DNA from: an uncultured Collinsella sp.
GTDB lineage: Bacteria; Actinomycetota; Coriobacteriia; Coriobacteriales; Coriobacteriaceae
NCBI GenBank assembly: GCA_900544135.1
Contig: UQTU01000004.1
Coordinates: 62,001-126,000 of the forward strand
DNA: 64,000 nt
Direction: 5' to 3'
The notes under the pieces are model-generated. The model was not told where the DNA came from, made no database searches, and saw only the letters and a list, made by a program, of their open reading frames with translations. Both the position numbers and the translations under genes were made by a program. Below, piece after piece: positions 1-8,215 of this stretch. Numbering within the stretch: position 1 is the first letter of the stretch; every line of letters begins with the position of its first letter.

Positions 1-464
1 AAGGCACGGGCTGGGAGAAGCGCGGCGACCGTCACGGCACCTTTGGCTCGGGCATGGGTTCGGATATGTATGGCGGCAAGGTGTTTGGCTCGCATACGCG
101 CTCGACCGGCGGTTCCGGTTCGCGCGGTGGATCGAGCTTTGACGATTTCTTTGGCGGCAGCAGCTACGGGACCGAGCGCCATCGTGGGGTCTCGCCCGAC
201 GCCGGCCGTGTTGCCTCGACCTTTGGCTCGGGCGCGCCGCGAGCCAAAAAGCCGTCGTCCAAGGTGTCCCCGACGGTGGAGCGCAAGGTCGATCGCGCCA
301 GCGCATCGCAGGACTTTGCCGCGGGCGATACCGTGAGCCATAAGACCTTTGGCACGGGTACCGTGATCTCGGTCGCCGGAGACATGATCGAGGTTCAGTT
401 CGAAAAGACCGGCCAGACCAAAAAGCTCATGAAGGGATTCGCTCCGATCGTCAAGCTGTCATAA
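1..464 (+). CDS. pcrA: ATP-dependent DNA helicase UvrD/PcrA, C-terminal end (partial)
   Basis: The reading frame is open from base 3 and ends at the TAA at 462-464, so only about 153 C-terminal residues are visible. They form a Gly/Ser-rich, disordered linker followed by a compact domain of about 45 residues starting near GDTVSHKTFGTGTV and ending in KLMKGFAPIVKL. That small Tudor-like DNA or RNA-polymerase binding domain is typical of the C-terminus of PcrA/UvrD superfamily 1 helicases, which act in repair and replication-fork clearing. The motor domains lie outside the window, so the family call rests on the tail alone. A good terminator follows at 617. Confidence 0.75.
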   Translation, partial: GTGWEKRGDRHGTFGSGMGSDMYGGKVFGSHTRSTGGSGSRGGSSFDDFFGGSSYGTERHRGVSPDAGRVASTFGSGAPRAKKPSSKVSPTVERKVDRASASQDFAAGDTVSHKTFGTGTVISVAGDMIEVQFEKTGQTKKLMKGFAPIVKLS

Positions 465-471
465 TCCCGGC

Positions 472-600
472 GGACCTGGGCGGGCGTATGGGGCAACATC
501 GCCTGCTCGGGCAGTCCTGCTCGCACGGAGAGCACATTAAGTGCTCTCCGGCTCGTGCGGAACTCGCGATCGATGTTGCCCCATACGCCCGCCCAGGTCC
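472..600. repeat. Palindromic element copy 1: 69-bp core with perfect 30-bp complementary arms
   Basis: The arm at 472-501 is exactly complementary to the arm at 571-600. Between them, 502-570 is a core that is itself an imperfect hairpin: GGAGAGCAC at 528-536 pairs with GTGCTCTCC at 541-549. The reverse complement of this core recurs at 2731-2799 with a single base difference, whereas the arms there have an unrelated sequence that is again self-complementary. It lies just after the helicase stop codon. Confidence 0.85.
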
Positions 601-616
601 TTAGATAACGTTGCTT

Positions 617-645
617 GCGAACGTCGCTTTGCCCGTTCGCTTTTT
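617..645 (+). terminator. Rho-independent terminator of the helicase gene
   Basis: GCGAACG (617-623) pairs with CGTTCGC (634-640) and is followed by five T residues. Confidence 0.65.
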
Positions 646-684
646 GGTCTGGAGGGCCGGGTGGGCTGAATACTTAGACATGGC

Positions 685-720
685 AAGGGGCTCCCCCGTT
701 AAAGAACGGGGGAGCCCCTT
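685..720 (+). terminator. Strong hairpin, likely terminator
   Basis: A perfect 16-bp stem (685-700 with 705-720) with an AAAG loop is followed by GTTGCGTTTTG. A nearly identical hairpin occurs at 2633-2668, so similar hairpins bracket the toxin-antitoxin cassette. Confidence 0.6.
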
Positions 721-829
721 GTTGCGTTTTGAATGGTGCGCTTGGCTTTGATGATTGATGATTTTATACGATTCAGTATAATTTCAGATAGACGCTAAAA
801 TGTAACCGAAATGAAAACGGTGATTGTAC

Positions 830-1852
830 ATGCTGATAAACTGCCTCCCAAAAAGACTCTTCTCTTTAGAGCTCGCTATCGACCCGGAGCCAGTTGAGAT
901 GCAGATTCCTCGCATGTATCTTGAGCGGTATTCGCTTCGCTTGGCACGGCTCGGCATGTCTAAACAGGGCCGTTTTATTGTTGCGGAACCAAAGGAACCG
1001 CCCAGTGTCATTTCGGCGCGAAATCTCGTCAGTGCGGTGCGCAAGTTAGATGTTCACCCGGTGGTAATTTGCTGGGATGCTATGGATTTAGGTTTTATGC
1101 GCGCGCTTTCTTCGGAGGGAATCGCATATATCCGAGATGAGCGAAATGCGTTCCTGCCGTTTATCGGAGCCGTTATTTCCGATGAGGTGCTGGGTGCTTC
1201 TCCCGCTGCTCCGCTTTCGCCCCAATCTCAACGAATCGTCCTAAATCTCATTGCGGGACGATGGGTTGACTGCTCCGCCGGCGACCTAGCGCGTCTGTGT
1301 GGCAAAAGCGCGGCAAGCGTCAGCGGCTATCTTTCGGAAATCGCCGCTATAGCTCCTGGGTTGATTATGCGGGACGGCAAAAAGCGTATATTGTGCGACG
1401 CCGGGCTGTCGACCGAGACGTTGCTAGATGGGTTTGAGGACTATCTTCGCACGCCAGTTTTAGAGCGAATCCGGCTCAAGAAGGTTATCGAGAGAACAGA
1501 GCTACGTGCCGTTGATGCGCTGCTTTCCGGTGTGTCTGCCCTTAGCTATATGTCCGACCTTGCCCATGAAGACTCTGCTCCAACCATTGCTCTCGAAAAA
1601 TATCAGCTAGAGGCCTTGAAAGAGCATATGGGCGACAGATGGCTGGAGGCTCAGTGGTACGAACCGGCGGCAGTTGTGATTGAGGTCTGGTCGTATCCCG
1701 TGGACGCGCCGTCCGATATTAGTTTTGACGCGACGAGTTTGCAGTGTGTCGACCCGTTTTCCTTATACGTTGCTTGCGCAAAAGCAGATTACAAAGAAGA
1801 TCGTCTGCTCGACGCGGTCGAACAGCTCAGGAGGACGATATGTCAAAAGTGA
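830..1852 (+). CDS. AbiEi-like antitoxin / winged-helix regulator of a type IV-like TA pair
   Basis: This 340-residue protein is the first gene of a two-gene cassette. A winged-helix-like segment lies near residues 150-190 (DLARLCGKSAASVSGYLSEI). Further on, a stretch ending in ALLSGVSALSYMSDL resembles the part of AbiEi-type antitoxins that follows the helix-turn-helix. The following gene overlaps it by 13 bases and encodes a nucleotidyltransferase, which is the usual AbiEi/AbiEii arrangement. In that family the antitoxin represses its own promoter and neutralises the toxin without stable binding. I chose ATG 830; TTG 824 in the same frame is an alternative, and neither has a strong ribosome binding site. 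Base composition is less GC-rich than in neighbouring genes, which suggests acquisition. Confidence 0.55.
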   Translation: MLINCLPKRLFSLELAIDPEPVEMQIPRMYLERYSLRLARLGMSKQGRFIVAEPKEPPSVISARNLVSAVRKLDVHPVVICWDAMDLGFMRALSSEGIAYIRDERNAFLPFIGAVISDEVLGASPAAPLSPQSQRIVLNLIAGRWVDCSAGDLARLCGKSAASVSGYLSEIAAIAPGLIMRDGKKRILCDAGLSTETLLDGFEDYLRTPVLERIRLKKVIERTELRAVDALLSGVSALSYMSDLAHEDSAPTIALEKYQLEALKEHMGDRWLEAQWYEPAAVVIEVWSYPVDAPSDISFDATSLQCVDPFSLYVACAKADYKEDRLLDAVEQLRRTICQK

Positions 1853-2607
1853 GGGGAATAGAGCGATTTGCCGATGCCATGAGCGGCTGTAAAGGCGGTT
1901 ACGTCCTTATTGGTGGAGGGGCCTGCAGCGTTCTATTTGACAATGAGGGCGATTCGTTTAGAGCTACTGAAGACTTGGATATCGTCGTAATTGTTGATGG
2001 GGAAGGCGTTGAATTCGCCACTGCATTGTGGGCATTTATCAAAGCTGTCGGATATGAGACTGGGAAGGTCGGCGATGGAAAGTGCACTTACTATCGGTTC
2101 TGTTTGCCCGAAGGATCAAGGCAAGTCCTAGACTATCCCGGCCAAATTGAGCTATTCGCCCGACATCCTGATTTTGTGCTCGAAGATGAAACGAGCGAAG
2201 TGGCACCTCTTTCCTTTGACGGGGCCGTATCAAGTCTTTCGGCAATTATTCTCGACGATGGCTACTACGAATTTATTCGCGACAACGCAACGAACGTAGA
2301 GGGCATTACGTTGCTCGATGCGCTCCATATCATTCCCCTCAAGATGCGTGCACACATTGATATCAATAGGAGCTATGAAGAAGGGCGCCATTGCAACGAT
2401 AAAGATCGACGAAAGCATCGCTCGGATATTGTTCGACTTGCGGGTTTGTTGCCGCCTTCGGCTCGCTTGGAGCTAATAGAGCAAATGAGGGCTGACGCCG
2501 GAGACTTCTTTGCGGACTTTTCTTCTTATGTAAATCGGCAGACCGATCGTAAAGAGAGAGCGCGTCTTCAGGACACATTATCGTTTCTCGAAAAGGTCTA
2601 CCTATAG
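1840..2607 (+). CDS. AbiEii/AbiGii-like nucleotidyltransferase toxin
   Basis: This 255-residue protein carries the nucleotidyltransferase signature near its N-terminus: GGGACS at about residues 25-30, then TEDLDIVV about 20 residues later, supplying the paired metal-binding acidic residues. AbiEii-type toxins use this fold to transfer nucleotides to target RNAs or proteins and arrest growth; the exact target here is unknown. ATG 1840 is preceded by AGGAGG with good spacing and overlaps the end of the upstream gene by 13 bases, implying translational coupling. A terminator follows at 2633. As in the upstream gene, the codon usage is more AT-rich than that of the flanking housekeeping genes. 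Confidence 0.65.
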   Translation: MSKVRGIERFADAMSGCKGGYVLIGGGACSVLFDNEGDSFRATEDLDIVVIVDGEGVEFATALWAFIKAVGYETGKVGDGKCTYYRFCLPEGSRQVLDYPGQIELFARHPDFVLEDETSEVAPLSFDGAVSSLSAIILDDGYYEFIRDNATNVEGITLLDALHIIPLKMRAHIDINRSYEEGRHCNDKDRRKHRSDIVRLAGLLPPSARLELIEQMRADAGDFFADFSSYVNRQTDRKERARLQDTLSFLEKVYL

Positions 2608-2632
2608 GCACCTTGATTCGTTATGTATGGTG

Positions 2633-2668
2633 AGGGGCTCTCCCGTTTGATGAGCGGGGGAGCCCCTT
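2633..2668 (+). terminator. Terminator of the toxin-antitoxin operon
   Basis: A 13-bp stem (2633-2645 with 2656-2668, one G-T pair) is followed by TGTTGCTTTTTG. Its stem sequence closely matches that of the hairpin at 685-720. Confidence 0.65.
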
Positions 2669-2699
2669 GTTGCTTTTTGATTGTCGTAACTAGCCAGAG

Positions 2700-2830
2700 G
2701 CTCGCCGGGACGGGACGCGGGGTTTGGTCGATCGCGAGTTCCGCACGAGCCGGAGAGCACTTAATGTGCTCTCCGTGCGAGCAGGACTGTCCGAGCAGGC
2801 GACCAAACCCCGCGCCCCGTCCCGGCGAGC
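2700..2830. repeat. Palindromic element copy 2: same core inverted, different complementary arms
   Basis: The arms 2700-2730 and 2800-2830 pair over 31 bp with one G-T mismatch. The core 2731-2799 equals the reverse complement of 502-570 at 68 of 69 positions. The arm sequence shares only composition with the arms of copy 1. It sits between the toxin terminator and the 3' end of manA. Confidence 0.85.
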
Positions 2831-2847
2831 GCTTGGGGACCGGTGGC

Positions 2848-3780
2848 CTACAGGTGGCTGATGATCAGTTCCATCTTGCCTTCGAGGTCGATGGAGCTGA
2901 CGGTGCTCGGGGCCAGCAGGTGGCTTCCCTTGTGGACGGGGTCGCCGCAGACGGTGCCTTCGCCGTCGATGACCGACAGGCACATGAAGGGCCAGCGCTG
3001 GTCGAGGGTCTTGCTGCCGTTGACGCGCACGCGATCGACGGTGTAGCAGGGGTTGGACTCGAGCTCGGTCACGCCGTCCACCTCGGGCGCGGTCACCGTG
3101 CCGTCGGTCGGAGCCTGAGCATCAAAGTCGATGCAGTCGAGGCTCTGCTCAATGTGCAGCGGGCGCAGGTTGCCGTCAGTGCCGGGACGGTCGTAGTCGT
3201 ACAGACGATACGTCACGTCGCTCGACTGCTGCGTCTCCAAAATGAGCGTGCCGGTCTTGATGGCGTGCACGGTACCGGAATCAATCTGGAAAAAGTCGCC
3301 CTTGTGAATCGGCAACACGTTGAGCATGTCGTCCCAACGTCCTTCCTCGATCATTTGTGCGGCCTCGGCGCGGTCCTTGGCACGCTGGCCGACGATGATC
3401 GTGGCGTCGGGCTCGCAGTCCAGCACATACCAACACTCGGTTTTGCCCAGGCTACCGTTCTCGTGCTCGGCAGCGTACTCGTCGTTGGGATGAATCTGGA
3501 TCGAAAGGTCGTCCTTGGCGTCCAGAATCTTAATGAGCAGCGGGAACTCCTTGCCCTCGCAGTTGCCAAAGAGCTCGCGATGCTCGGCCCACAGCCACGA
3601 CAGCGTGTGGCCGGCATACGGGCCCTCCGCAATCTGGCAGTCGCCGTTGGGGTGGGCCGAGATGGCCCAGCACTCACCGATGGGGCCATCGGGAATGTCG
3701 TAGCCAAATACGGTTTCGAGCTGGCGACCGCCCCAGATCTTCTCGTGGAAGATCGGCGTCAGTTTAATCAAATCGGACAT
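2848..3780 (-). CDS. manA: Mannose-6-phosphate isomerase, class I
   Basis: This 310-residue enzyme of the small bacterial class I type interconverts mannose-6-phosphate and fructose-6-phosphate in the cytoplasm. Zinc-ligand segments of the cupin fold are visible: IQIHPNDEYA near residue 97, the downstream glutamate of the KTECWYVL segment, and GTVHAI near residue 170. KIWGG near the N-terminus is typical of the family. I chose the second ATG (3780) because GAGG lies at normal distance from it but almost touches the first ATG at 3786. It is transcribed away from the GntR gene upstream on the same strand; a short gap of about 70 bases separates them, so they may share a transcript. Confidence 0.9.
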   Translation of the reverse strand: MSDLIKLTPIFHEKIWGGRQLETVFGYDIPDGPIGECWAISAHPNGDCQIAEGPYAGHTLSWLWAEHRELFGNCEGKEFPLLIKILDAKDDLSIQIHPNDEYAAEHENGSLGKTECWYVLDCEPDATIIVGQRAKDRAEAAQMIEEGRWDDMLNVLPIHKGDFFQIDSGTVHAIKTGTLILETQQSSDVTYRLYDYDRPGTDGNLRPLHIEQSLDCIDFDAQAPTDGTVTAPEVDGVTELESNPCYTVDRVRVNGSKTLDQRWPFMCLSVIDGEGTVCGDPVHKGSHLLAPSTVSSIDLEGKMELIISHL

Positions 3781-3853
3781 ATTCATACCTCATTGTGTTG
3801 CGCGGGCGCTGCGTAAAACTGTTCAAAACGAGCGCCCGCATGACTGCAAAAAC

Positions 3854-4573
3854 CTATGCCAACGTTACGTTGTGCAACTCAAAGCGGTCGCCAACGTTGC
3901 GCGAGACCGAATACTCAAAGGCGGCGCCGCTGTCCAAAAAGCCAATCTGCTTGAGCTCGAGCAGGGGAGAGCCAGGTTTGGTGTCCAGGCGCTCAGCTTC
4001 TTCCTTGGTTGCTGCCACGGCGCGAATGGTACGGTGGAAGCTCGAAATTTTCAGCCCGCATTGCTCGCGGATGAAATGGTAGACCGATCCGTACAGGTCC
4101 TTCTTTTTAAGGCCCGGAATCAGCTCGAGCGGCATGTAGGTGTACTCGATAACGATGGGCTTCTCATCGGCCTGACGCACGCGCACGATGTGATAGGCAA
4201 AGTCATCCTCGGCAATTCCCAGCTGGGCTGCGATGTCCGCTGGTGGATTAACAATCGAGAAATCGTAGACCACCGAGGTCACCTTCTCCCCGCGGTGCTC
4301 ATACGAAAAACCCTGGGCACGGTCGTTTTTGCCCTGGAAAAACGCCTGGCCGGGAAGCCCCGCCGTGTCCTTAACGTAGGTACCCGATCCACGACGGCTG
4401 GTAATTAGACCTTCCTCGGTGATTTGCTCGATAGCTCGTTTGACAGTGATTTTGGAAACGCTATAGAGCTCACAGAACTCAACGACGGTGGGAAGCTTGT
4501 CGCCCGGTTTAAGAGCGCCATCCTCGATACTTCGACGAATATCTGCAGCTATCGCCTCGTATTTGGGAATCAT
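3854..4573 (-). CDS. GntR-family regulator (HutC/UTRA type)
   Basis: This 239-residue regulator has an N-terminal winged helix-turn-helix (residues about 5-70, with the typical KLPTVVEFCELYSVSKITVK) and a C-terminal UTRA effector domain (from about residue 90). Such proteins bind sugar phosphates and control sugar operons. It is divergent from the cellobiose-type operon starting at 4878 and upstream of manA, so it probably controls that operon. The start ATG 4573 has AGGAGG directly upstream. The AT-rich spacer at 4574-4710 is the likely site of its operators. Confidence 0.85.
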   Translation of the reverse strand: MIPKYEAIAADIRRSIEDGALKPGDKLPTVVEFCELYSVSKITVKRAIEQITEEGLITSRRGSGTYVKDTAGLPGQAFFQGKNDRAQGFSYEHRGEKVTSVVYDFSIVNPPADIAAQLGIAEDDFAYHIVRVRQADEKPIVIEYTYMPLELIPGLKKKDLYGSVYHFIREQCGLKISSFHRTIRAVAATKEEAERLDTKPGSPLLELKQIGFLDSGAAFEYSVSRNVGDRFELHNVTLA

Positions 4574-4682
4574 GGAACCTCCTTTCCGACATATATGAAT
4601 ACAAAAAGTAAGTATAACCCTCAACAGGGCATCCATATTACTTTTATCTAAGAAGTTCGAGAAAGAAAAAAGAAAAAGACGC

Positions 4683-4710
4683 TTTACTTTTAAAATTAAA
4701 GCGCTATAGT
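4683..4710 (+). promoter_or_regulatory. Candidate sigma-A promoter for the GH1/PTS operon
   Basis: TTTACT (4683-4688) and TATAGT (4705-4710) are separated by 16 bases. The region is strongly AT-rich for this genome and contains an inverted repeat (CGCTTTA near 4680 and TAAAGCG near 4697) that could be a GntR operator. Confidence 0.45.
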
Positions 4711-4749
4711 TTAAGCAACGAACGGAATCCTTCCGCACAACAGGATCGA

Positions 4750-4849
4750 CCGTTTGGGGACGGTTTTGTTTTGGCGGGTTGGATATCGGTATGGCCGGTG
4801 CGCGCCCGCGCCGGATAACCTGCCAAAGCAAACCCGTCTCCAACCGGAA
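4750..4849. repeat. Imperfect inverted repeat of the GGGGACG family
   Basis: The segment around 4752-4783 (containing TTTGGGGACGGTTTTGTTTT) is largely complementary to 4815-4847 (containing CCTGCCAAAGCAAACCCGTC). A related half-element occurs at 8697-8726. It lies in the leader of the GH1 operon. Confidence 0.55.
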
Positions 4850-4877
4850 GCTCTAGAACACGAAAGCGAGGACTTTG

Positions 4878-6278
4878 ATGGCACAGTATCAGCTGCCCAA
4901 CGACTTCTTCTTTGGCGCTGCTATGTCCGGCCCGCAGACTGAGGGTCAGTGGAACCAGGGCGGCAAGCTCGAGAACCTGTGGGACACCTGGTCCATCCAG
5001 GATCTGGGTTCGTTCTACAACCGCGTTGGCTCTTACGCCGGCAATGACTTTATGGCCAAGTACCAGGAAGACCTTCGCATTTTGAAGGACTTGGGTCTGG
5101 ATACCTATCGCACTTCCATCCAGTGGAGCCGTCTGCTCGATGCCGACGGCAACCTCAACGAGGAAGGTGCCGCGTGGTATCACGAGTTGTTCCGCGCCTC
5201 TCGCGAAGCCGGCTTGGAGCCGTTTGTCAACTTGTACCACTTTGACATGCCCACCTACCTCTTTAACCGTGGCGGCTGGGAGAGCCGTGAGGTTGTCGAG
5301 GCTTACGCACATTACGCCGACGTCGCCTTCCACGAGTTTGGCCAGGAGATTAAGTACTGGTTCACCTTTAACGAGCCCATCGTCGAGCCCGAGCAGCGCT
5401 ATCAGGAGGGCGTGTGGTTCCCGCAGCTCCACGACTTCAACCGCGCCCGCACCGTGCAGTATCACATCTCGCTGGCGCACGCGCTGGCCGTGGCCAACTA
5501 TCGTCGCGCCTATGACGAGGGCGCTATTCGCGCCGATGCCAAGATCGGCATGATCAACTGCTTTACCCCGGTCTACACCAAGGAGAACCCCAGCGAGGCG
5601 GACCTCGAGGCCGTGCGTATGACCAGCGGCATCAACAACCGCTGGTGGCTCGACCTCATTACCAAGGGCGAGCTTCCCGCCGACGTGCTCGACAGCCTGG
5701 CCGAGGGCGGCGTTAAGCTTCCGTTCCGTGCCGGCGACCAAGAGATTCTTAAGCAGGGTGTTGTCGACTGGCTCGGTTGCAACTACTACCACCCCACGCG
5801 CGTTCAGGCGCCGGCGAGCAAGATCGACCAGTACGGTCTGCCGCACTTTGCCGACGAGTACGTGTGGCCCGACGCCGTTATGAACGAGAGCCGCGGCTGG
5901 GAGATCTACCCGCAGGGCCTCTACGACTTTGGCATGGACTGCGCTAAGAACTACCCCGATCTTGAGTGGTTCGTTTCCGAGAACGGCATCGGCATCATGG
6001 ACGAATACAAGAACCGAGACGCCGAAGGAACCATCCAGGATGACTACCGCGTCGACTTTGTACGCCAGCACCTGGAGTGGGTTGCCAAGGCAATTGCCGA
6101 GGGCGCCAAGTGCCGTGGATACCATTATTGGGCCGTCATCGATAACTGGTCTTGGGCGAATGCCTTTAAGAACCGTTACGGTTTTGTCGAGGTCGACCTT
6201 ATGGACGGCTACAAGCGCCGCCTTAAGAAGTCGGCAGCTTGGCTCAAGCAGGTCGCCACGACTCACGTGGTTGATTAG
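4878..6278 (+). CDS. Glycoside hydrolase family 1, probable 6-phospho-beta-glucosidase
   Basis: This 466-residue GH1 enzyme would hydrolyse phosphorylated beta-glucosides delivered by the PTS genes that follow. The acid/base glutamate is in FTFNEP (about residue 166) and the nucleophile in VSENGIG (about residue 368). The C-terminal segment YKRRLKKSAAW fits the phosphate-binding region of phospho-glucosidases. ATG 4878 is preceded by GCGAGGA; an in-frame TTG at 4875 is less likely. EIIC, EIIB and EIIA genes follow in the same direction, so this is one operon, probably controlled by the divergent GntR protein. Substrate (cellobiose or an aryl/plant beta-glucoside) is inferred from the PTS family. 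Confidence 0.85.
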   Translation: MAQYQLPNDFFFGAAMSGPQTEGQWNQGGKLENLWDTWSIQDLGSFYNRVGSYAGNDFMAKYQEDLRILKDLGLDTYRTSIQWSRLLDADGNLNEEGAAWYHELFRASREAGLEPFVNLYHFDMPTYLFNRGGWESREVVEAYAHYADVAFHEFGQEIKYWFTFNEPIVEPEQRYQEGVWFPQLHDFNRARTVQYHISLAHALAVANYRRAYDEGAIRADAKIGMINCFTPVYTKENPSEADLEAVRMTSGINNRWWLDLITKGELPADVLDSLAEGGVKLPFRAGDQEILKQGVVDWLGCNYYHPTRVQAPASKIDQYGLPHFADEYVWPDAVMNESRGWEIYPQGLYDFGMDCAKNYPDLEWFVSENGIGIMDEYKNRDAEGTIQDDYRVDFVRQHLEWVAKAIAEGAKCRGYHYWAVIDNWSWANAFKNRYGFVEVDLMDGYKRRLKKSAAWLKQVATTHVVD

Positions 6279-6398
6279 CGAACGGGCGAACGCCCAGACC
6301 GCGCGCCGCTGCGCGCAACACATGGCACATCTGGTGGCAGAGGGCGACAGACCACCGTGCGCATAGGAAAAGGCCGGATTTGAAAGTTAGGAGCAATC

Positions 6399-7742
6399 AT
6401 GGCCAGTGACAACGGAAAGAGCTTCCTCGACAAGTTTGCCGAGGTCTCTGCGAAGGTGGGAAACCAGGTTCACCTGCGTTCCCTGCGTGACGCCTTCGCG
6501 ACCATCACGCCGCTCTATATCCTTGCGGGTATCGCGGTTCTTATTAACAACGTCGTGTTCCCTCTGTTCCCGCTCGATGCGGCGGGCCTTGCCAACCTTC
6601 AGACGTGGGGTTCGGCGATTACGCTGGGCACCCTCAACGTCTCTGCCATTATCTTGGCCGGATTGATTGGCTACAGCCTCGCTAAGAACAAGCGCTTCGA
6701 TAATCCGCTTGCTTGCATGGTCGTCGCTATCTCTGCCTTCGTCATCATGATGCCGCAGCAGATCACCGCCACGCTTGCCGCCACGAGCCCACTGCTCACC
6801 GACAAGATCACCTCCGCCGAGGTCACGGGCGCCCTTTCGACTGCCAACACCGGCACCAACGGTCTGTTCTCGGCTATTATCATCGCCCTGCTTTCCGTCT
6901 CGCTCTTCATCAAGATTTCTGGCGTCGAGAAGCTCAAGGTTAAGCTGGGCGAGGGCGTGCCTCCCGCGGTCTCCAACTCCTTCAACGTCATGATCCCGAT
7001 GCTGCTCAACCTCGCGATCTTCGCTCTTGCCGCAGCCCTGCTCGCCGTGTGCGCCGGCACCGATCTGTGCACCATCATCTCCACGTGCATCTCCAACCCG
7101 CTCAAGAGCATCATGAACGCTGGTCCGTGGGCTGTTATCCTCATCTACACCCTTGCTAACCTGCTGTTCTGCGTCGGTATTCACCAGTCCACCATCTCTG
7201 GCGCTACCGTCGAGCCGATCCTGACCATGCTCATCGTCGACAACATGGCTACCTTTGCCGCCGGTGGCACCATCCAGCCCGATCACTACATGAACATGCA
7301 GATCGTTAACAGCTTCGCCCTCATCGGCGGCTCGGGCTGCACCCTCATGCTTCTGCTCGACACGCTCCTGTTCTCCAAGAACAAGGCTTCCGAGACCGTT
7401 TCCAAGATGGCTATCCTGCCTGGTCTGTTCAACATCAACGAGCCGGTTATCTACGGTTACCCCATCGTGTACAACCTGCCGCTCATGATCCCGTTCGTCC
7501 TTCTTCCCGATCTGTTCATCGGCATCACCTATGGCCTTACCTGCGCAGGCATCATCAGCCCCTGCATCGCCCAGGTGCCCTGGACCATGCCTCCCGTCAT
7601 CAATGCCCTGCTCGCTACGGGCTTTGACTGGCGCGCCGGCGTGTGGCAGGCTCTCGAGATTGTCATTGGCATGGCCGTCTACCTGCCCTTTATGAAGATT
7701 TCCGAGAAGGCAATCGCCAAGCAGGAGGCTCTCGCCGAGTAG
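6399..7742 (+). CDS. celB: PTS EIIC, lactose/cellobiose family
   Basis: This 447-residue polytopic membrane protein is the sugar-translocating subunit of a Lac/cellobiose-family PTS. The family pattern of about ten hydrophobic segments is visible, along with the conserved FNINEPVIYGYPI motif (near residue 345) that contributes to the sugar site, and a GIHQSTISG loop near residue 262. EIIB and EIIA are separate downstream genes, as in cellobiose-type systems. AGGAGC precedes ATG 6399. The gap to EIIB is about 160 bases and contains a stable hairpin, which could set different subunit levels. Confidence 0.9.
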   Translation: MASDNGKSFLDKFAEVSAKVGNQVHLRSLRDAFATITPLYILAGIAVLINNVVFPLFPLDAAGLANLQTWGSAITLGTLNVSAIILAGLIGYSLAKNKRFDNPLACMVVAISAFVIMMPQQITATLAATSPLLTDKITSAEVTGALSTANTGTNGLFSAIIIALLSVSLFIKISGVEKLKVKLGEGVPPAVSNSFNVMIPMLLNLAIFALAAALLAVCAGTDLCTIISTCISNPLKSIMNAGPWAVILIYTLANLLFCVGIHQSTISGATVEPILTMLIVDNMATFAAGGTIQPDHYMNMQIVNSFALIGGSGCTLMLLLDTLLFSKNKASETVSKMAILPGLFNINEPVIYGYPIVYNLPLMIPFVLLPDLFIGITYGLTCAGIISPCIAQVPWTMPPVINALLATGFDWRAGVWQALEIVIGMAVYLPFMKISEKAIAKQEALAE

Positions 7743-7771
7743 AACGCCTAACGTTCGTCCCTTTCACCTTT

Positions 7772-7802
7772 GCGGGCGCCGGTACGCGGCGCCGGTGCCC
7801 GC
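7772..7802 (+). promoter_or_regulatory. Intercistronic GC-rich hairpin between EIIC and EIIB
   Basis: A 12-bp stem (7772-7783 with 7791-7802, two G-T pairs) has no T tract after it. It may stabilise or partially attenuate the transcript rather than terminate it. Confidence 0.45.
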
Positions 7803-7903
7803 GGCTCTCTCCCTTGCGTAAAGATACAGGGGAGCGGGCACAATAGCCGCAAGGAATACAACCAGTTGTCGTCTGCGCGCCGCGCAGTTATAAGGAGGAA
7901 ACC

Positions 7904-8206
7904 ATGAAGAAGATCATGCTCTGCTGCAATGCCGGCATGTCCACGAGCCTGCTGGTCCAGAAGATGCAGGCCGAGGTTGCAAACCGTGGTCTGGATATTG
8001 AGGTCGAGGCTCGTCCCATGAACGAGGCCCACGATCACCTGGACGAGTGCGACATGTTGCTGCTTGGTCCGCAGATCGGCTACACCAAGGGCGATTTTGA
8101 GAAGGAGGCCGCCGGTCGTTTTCCGGTCGAGGTCATCAACATGGTCGACTACGGCCGCATGAACGCTGCCGGCATCATCGACCACTGCGTCAGCGTGATG
8201 GGCTAG
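7904..8206 (+). CDS. celA: PTS EIIB, cellobiose class
   Basis: This 100-residue cytoplasmic phosphocarrier has the phosphorylated cysteine in the N-terminal loop LCCNAGMSTSLLV, where the second Cys (residue 8) aligns with the family active site. It passes phosphate from the EIIA downstream to the sugar bound by EIIC. Length and secondary-structure pattern are normal for a stand-alone cellobiose EIIB. A strong AAGGAGG precedes ATG 7904. The EIIA gene begins nine bases after its stop codon. Confidence 0.93.
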   Translation: MKKIMLCCNAGMSTSLLVQKMQAEVANRGLDIEVEARPMNEAHDHLDECDMLLLGPQIGYTKGDFEKEAAGRFPVEVINMVDYGRMNAAGIIDHCVSVMG

Positions 8207-8215
8207 GTGCTCCGC

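Noticed and set aside
2623..3816. Long open frame on the plus strand opposite manA
   Set aside because: It is antisense to an evident mannose-6-phosphate isomerase and has no recognisable domain; high-GC genes often leave open antisense frames.
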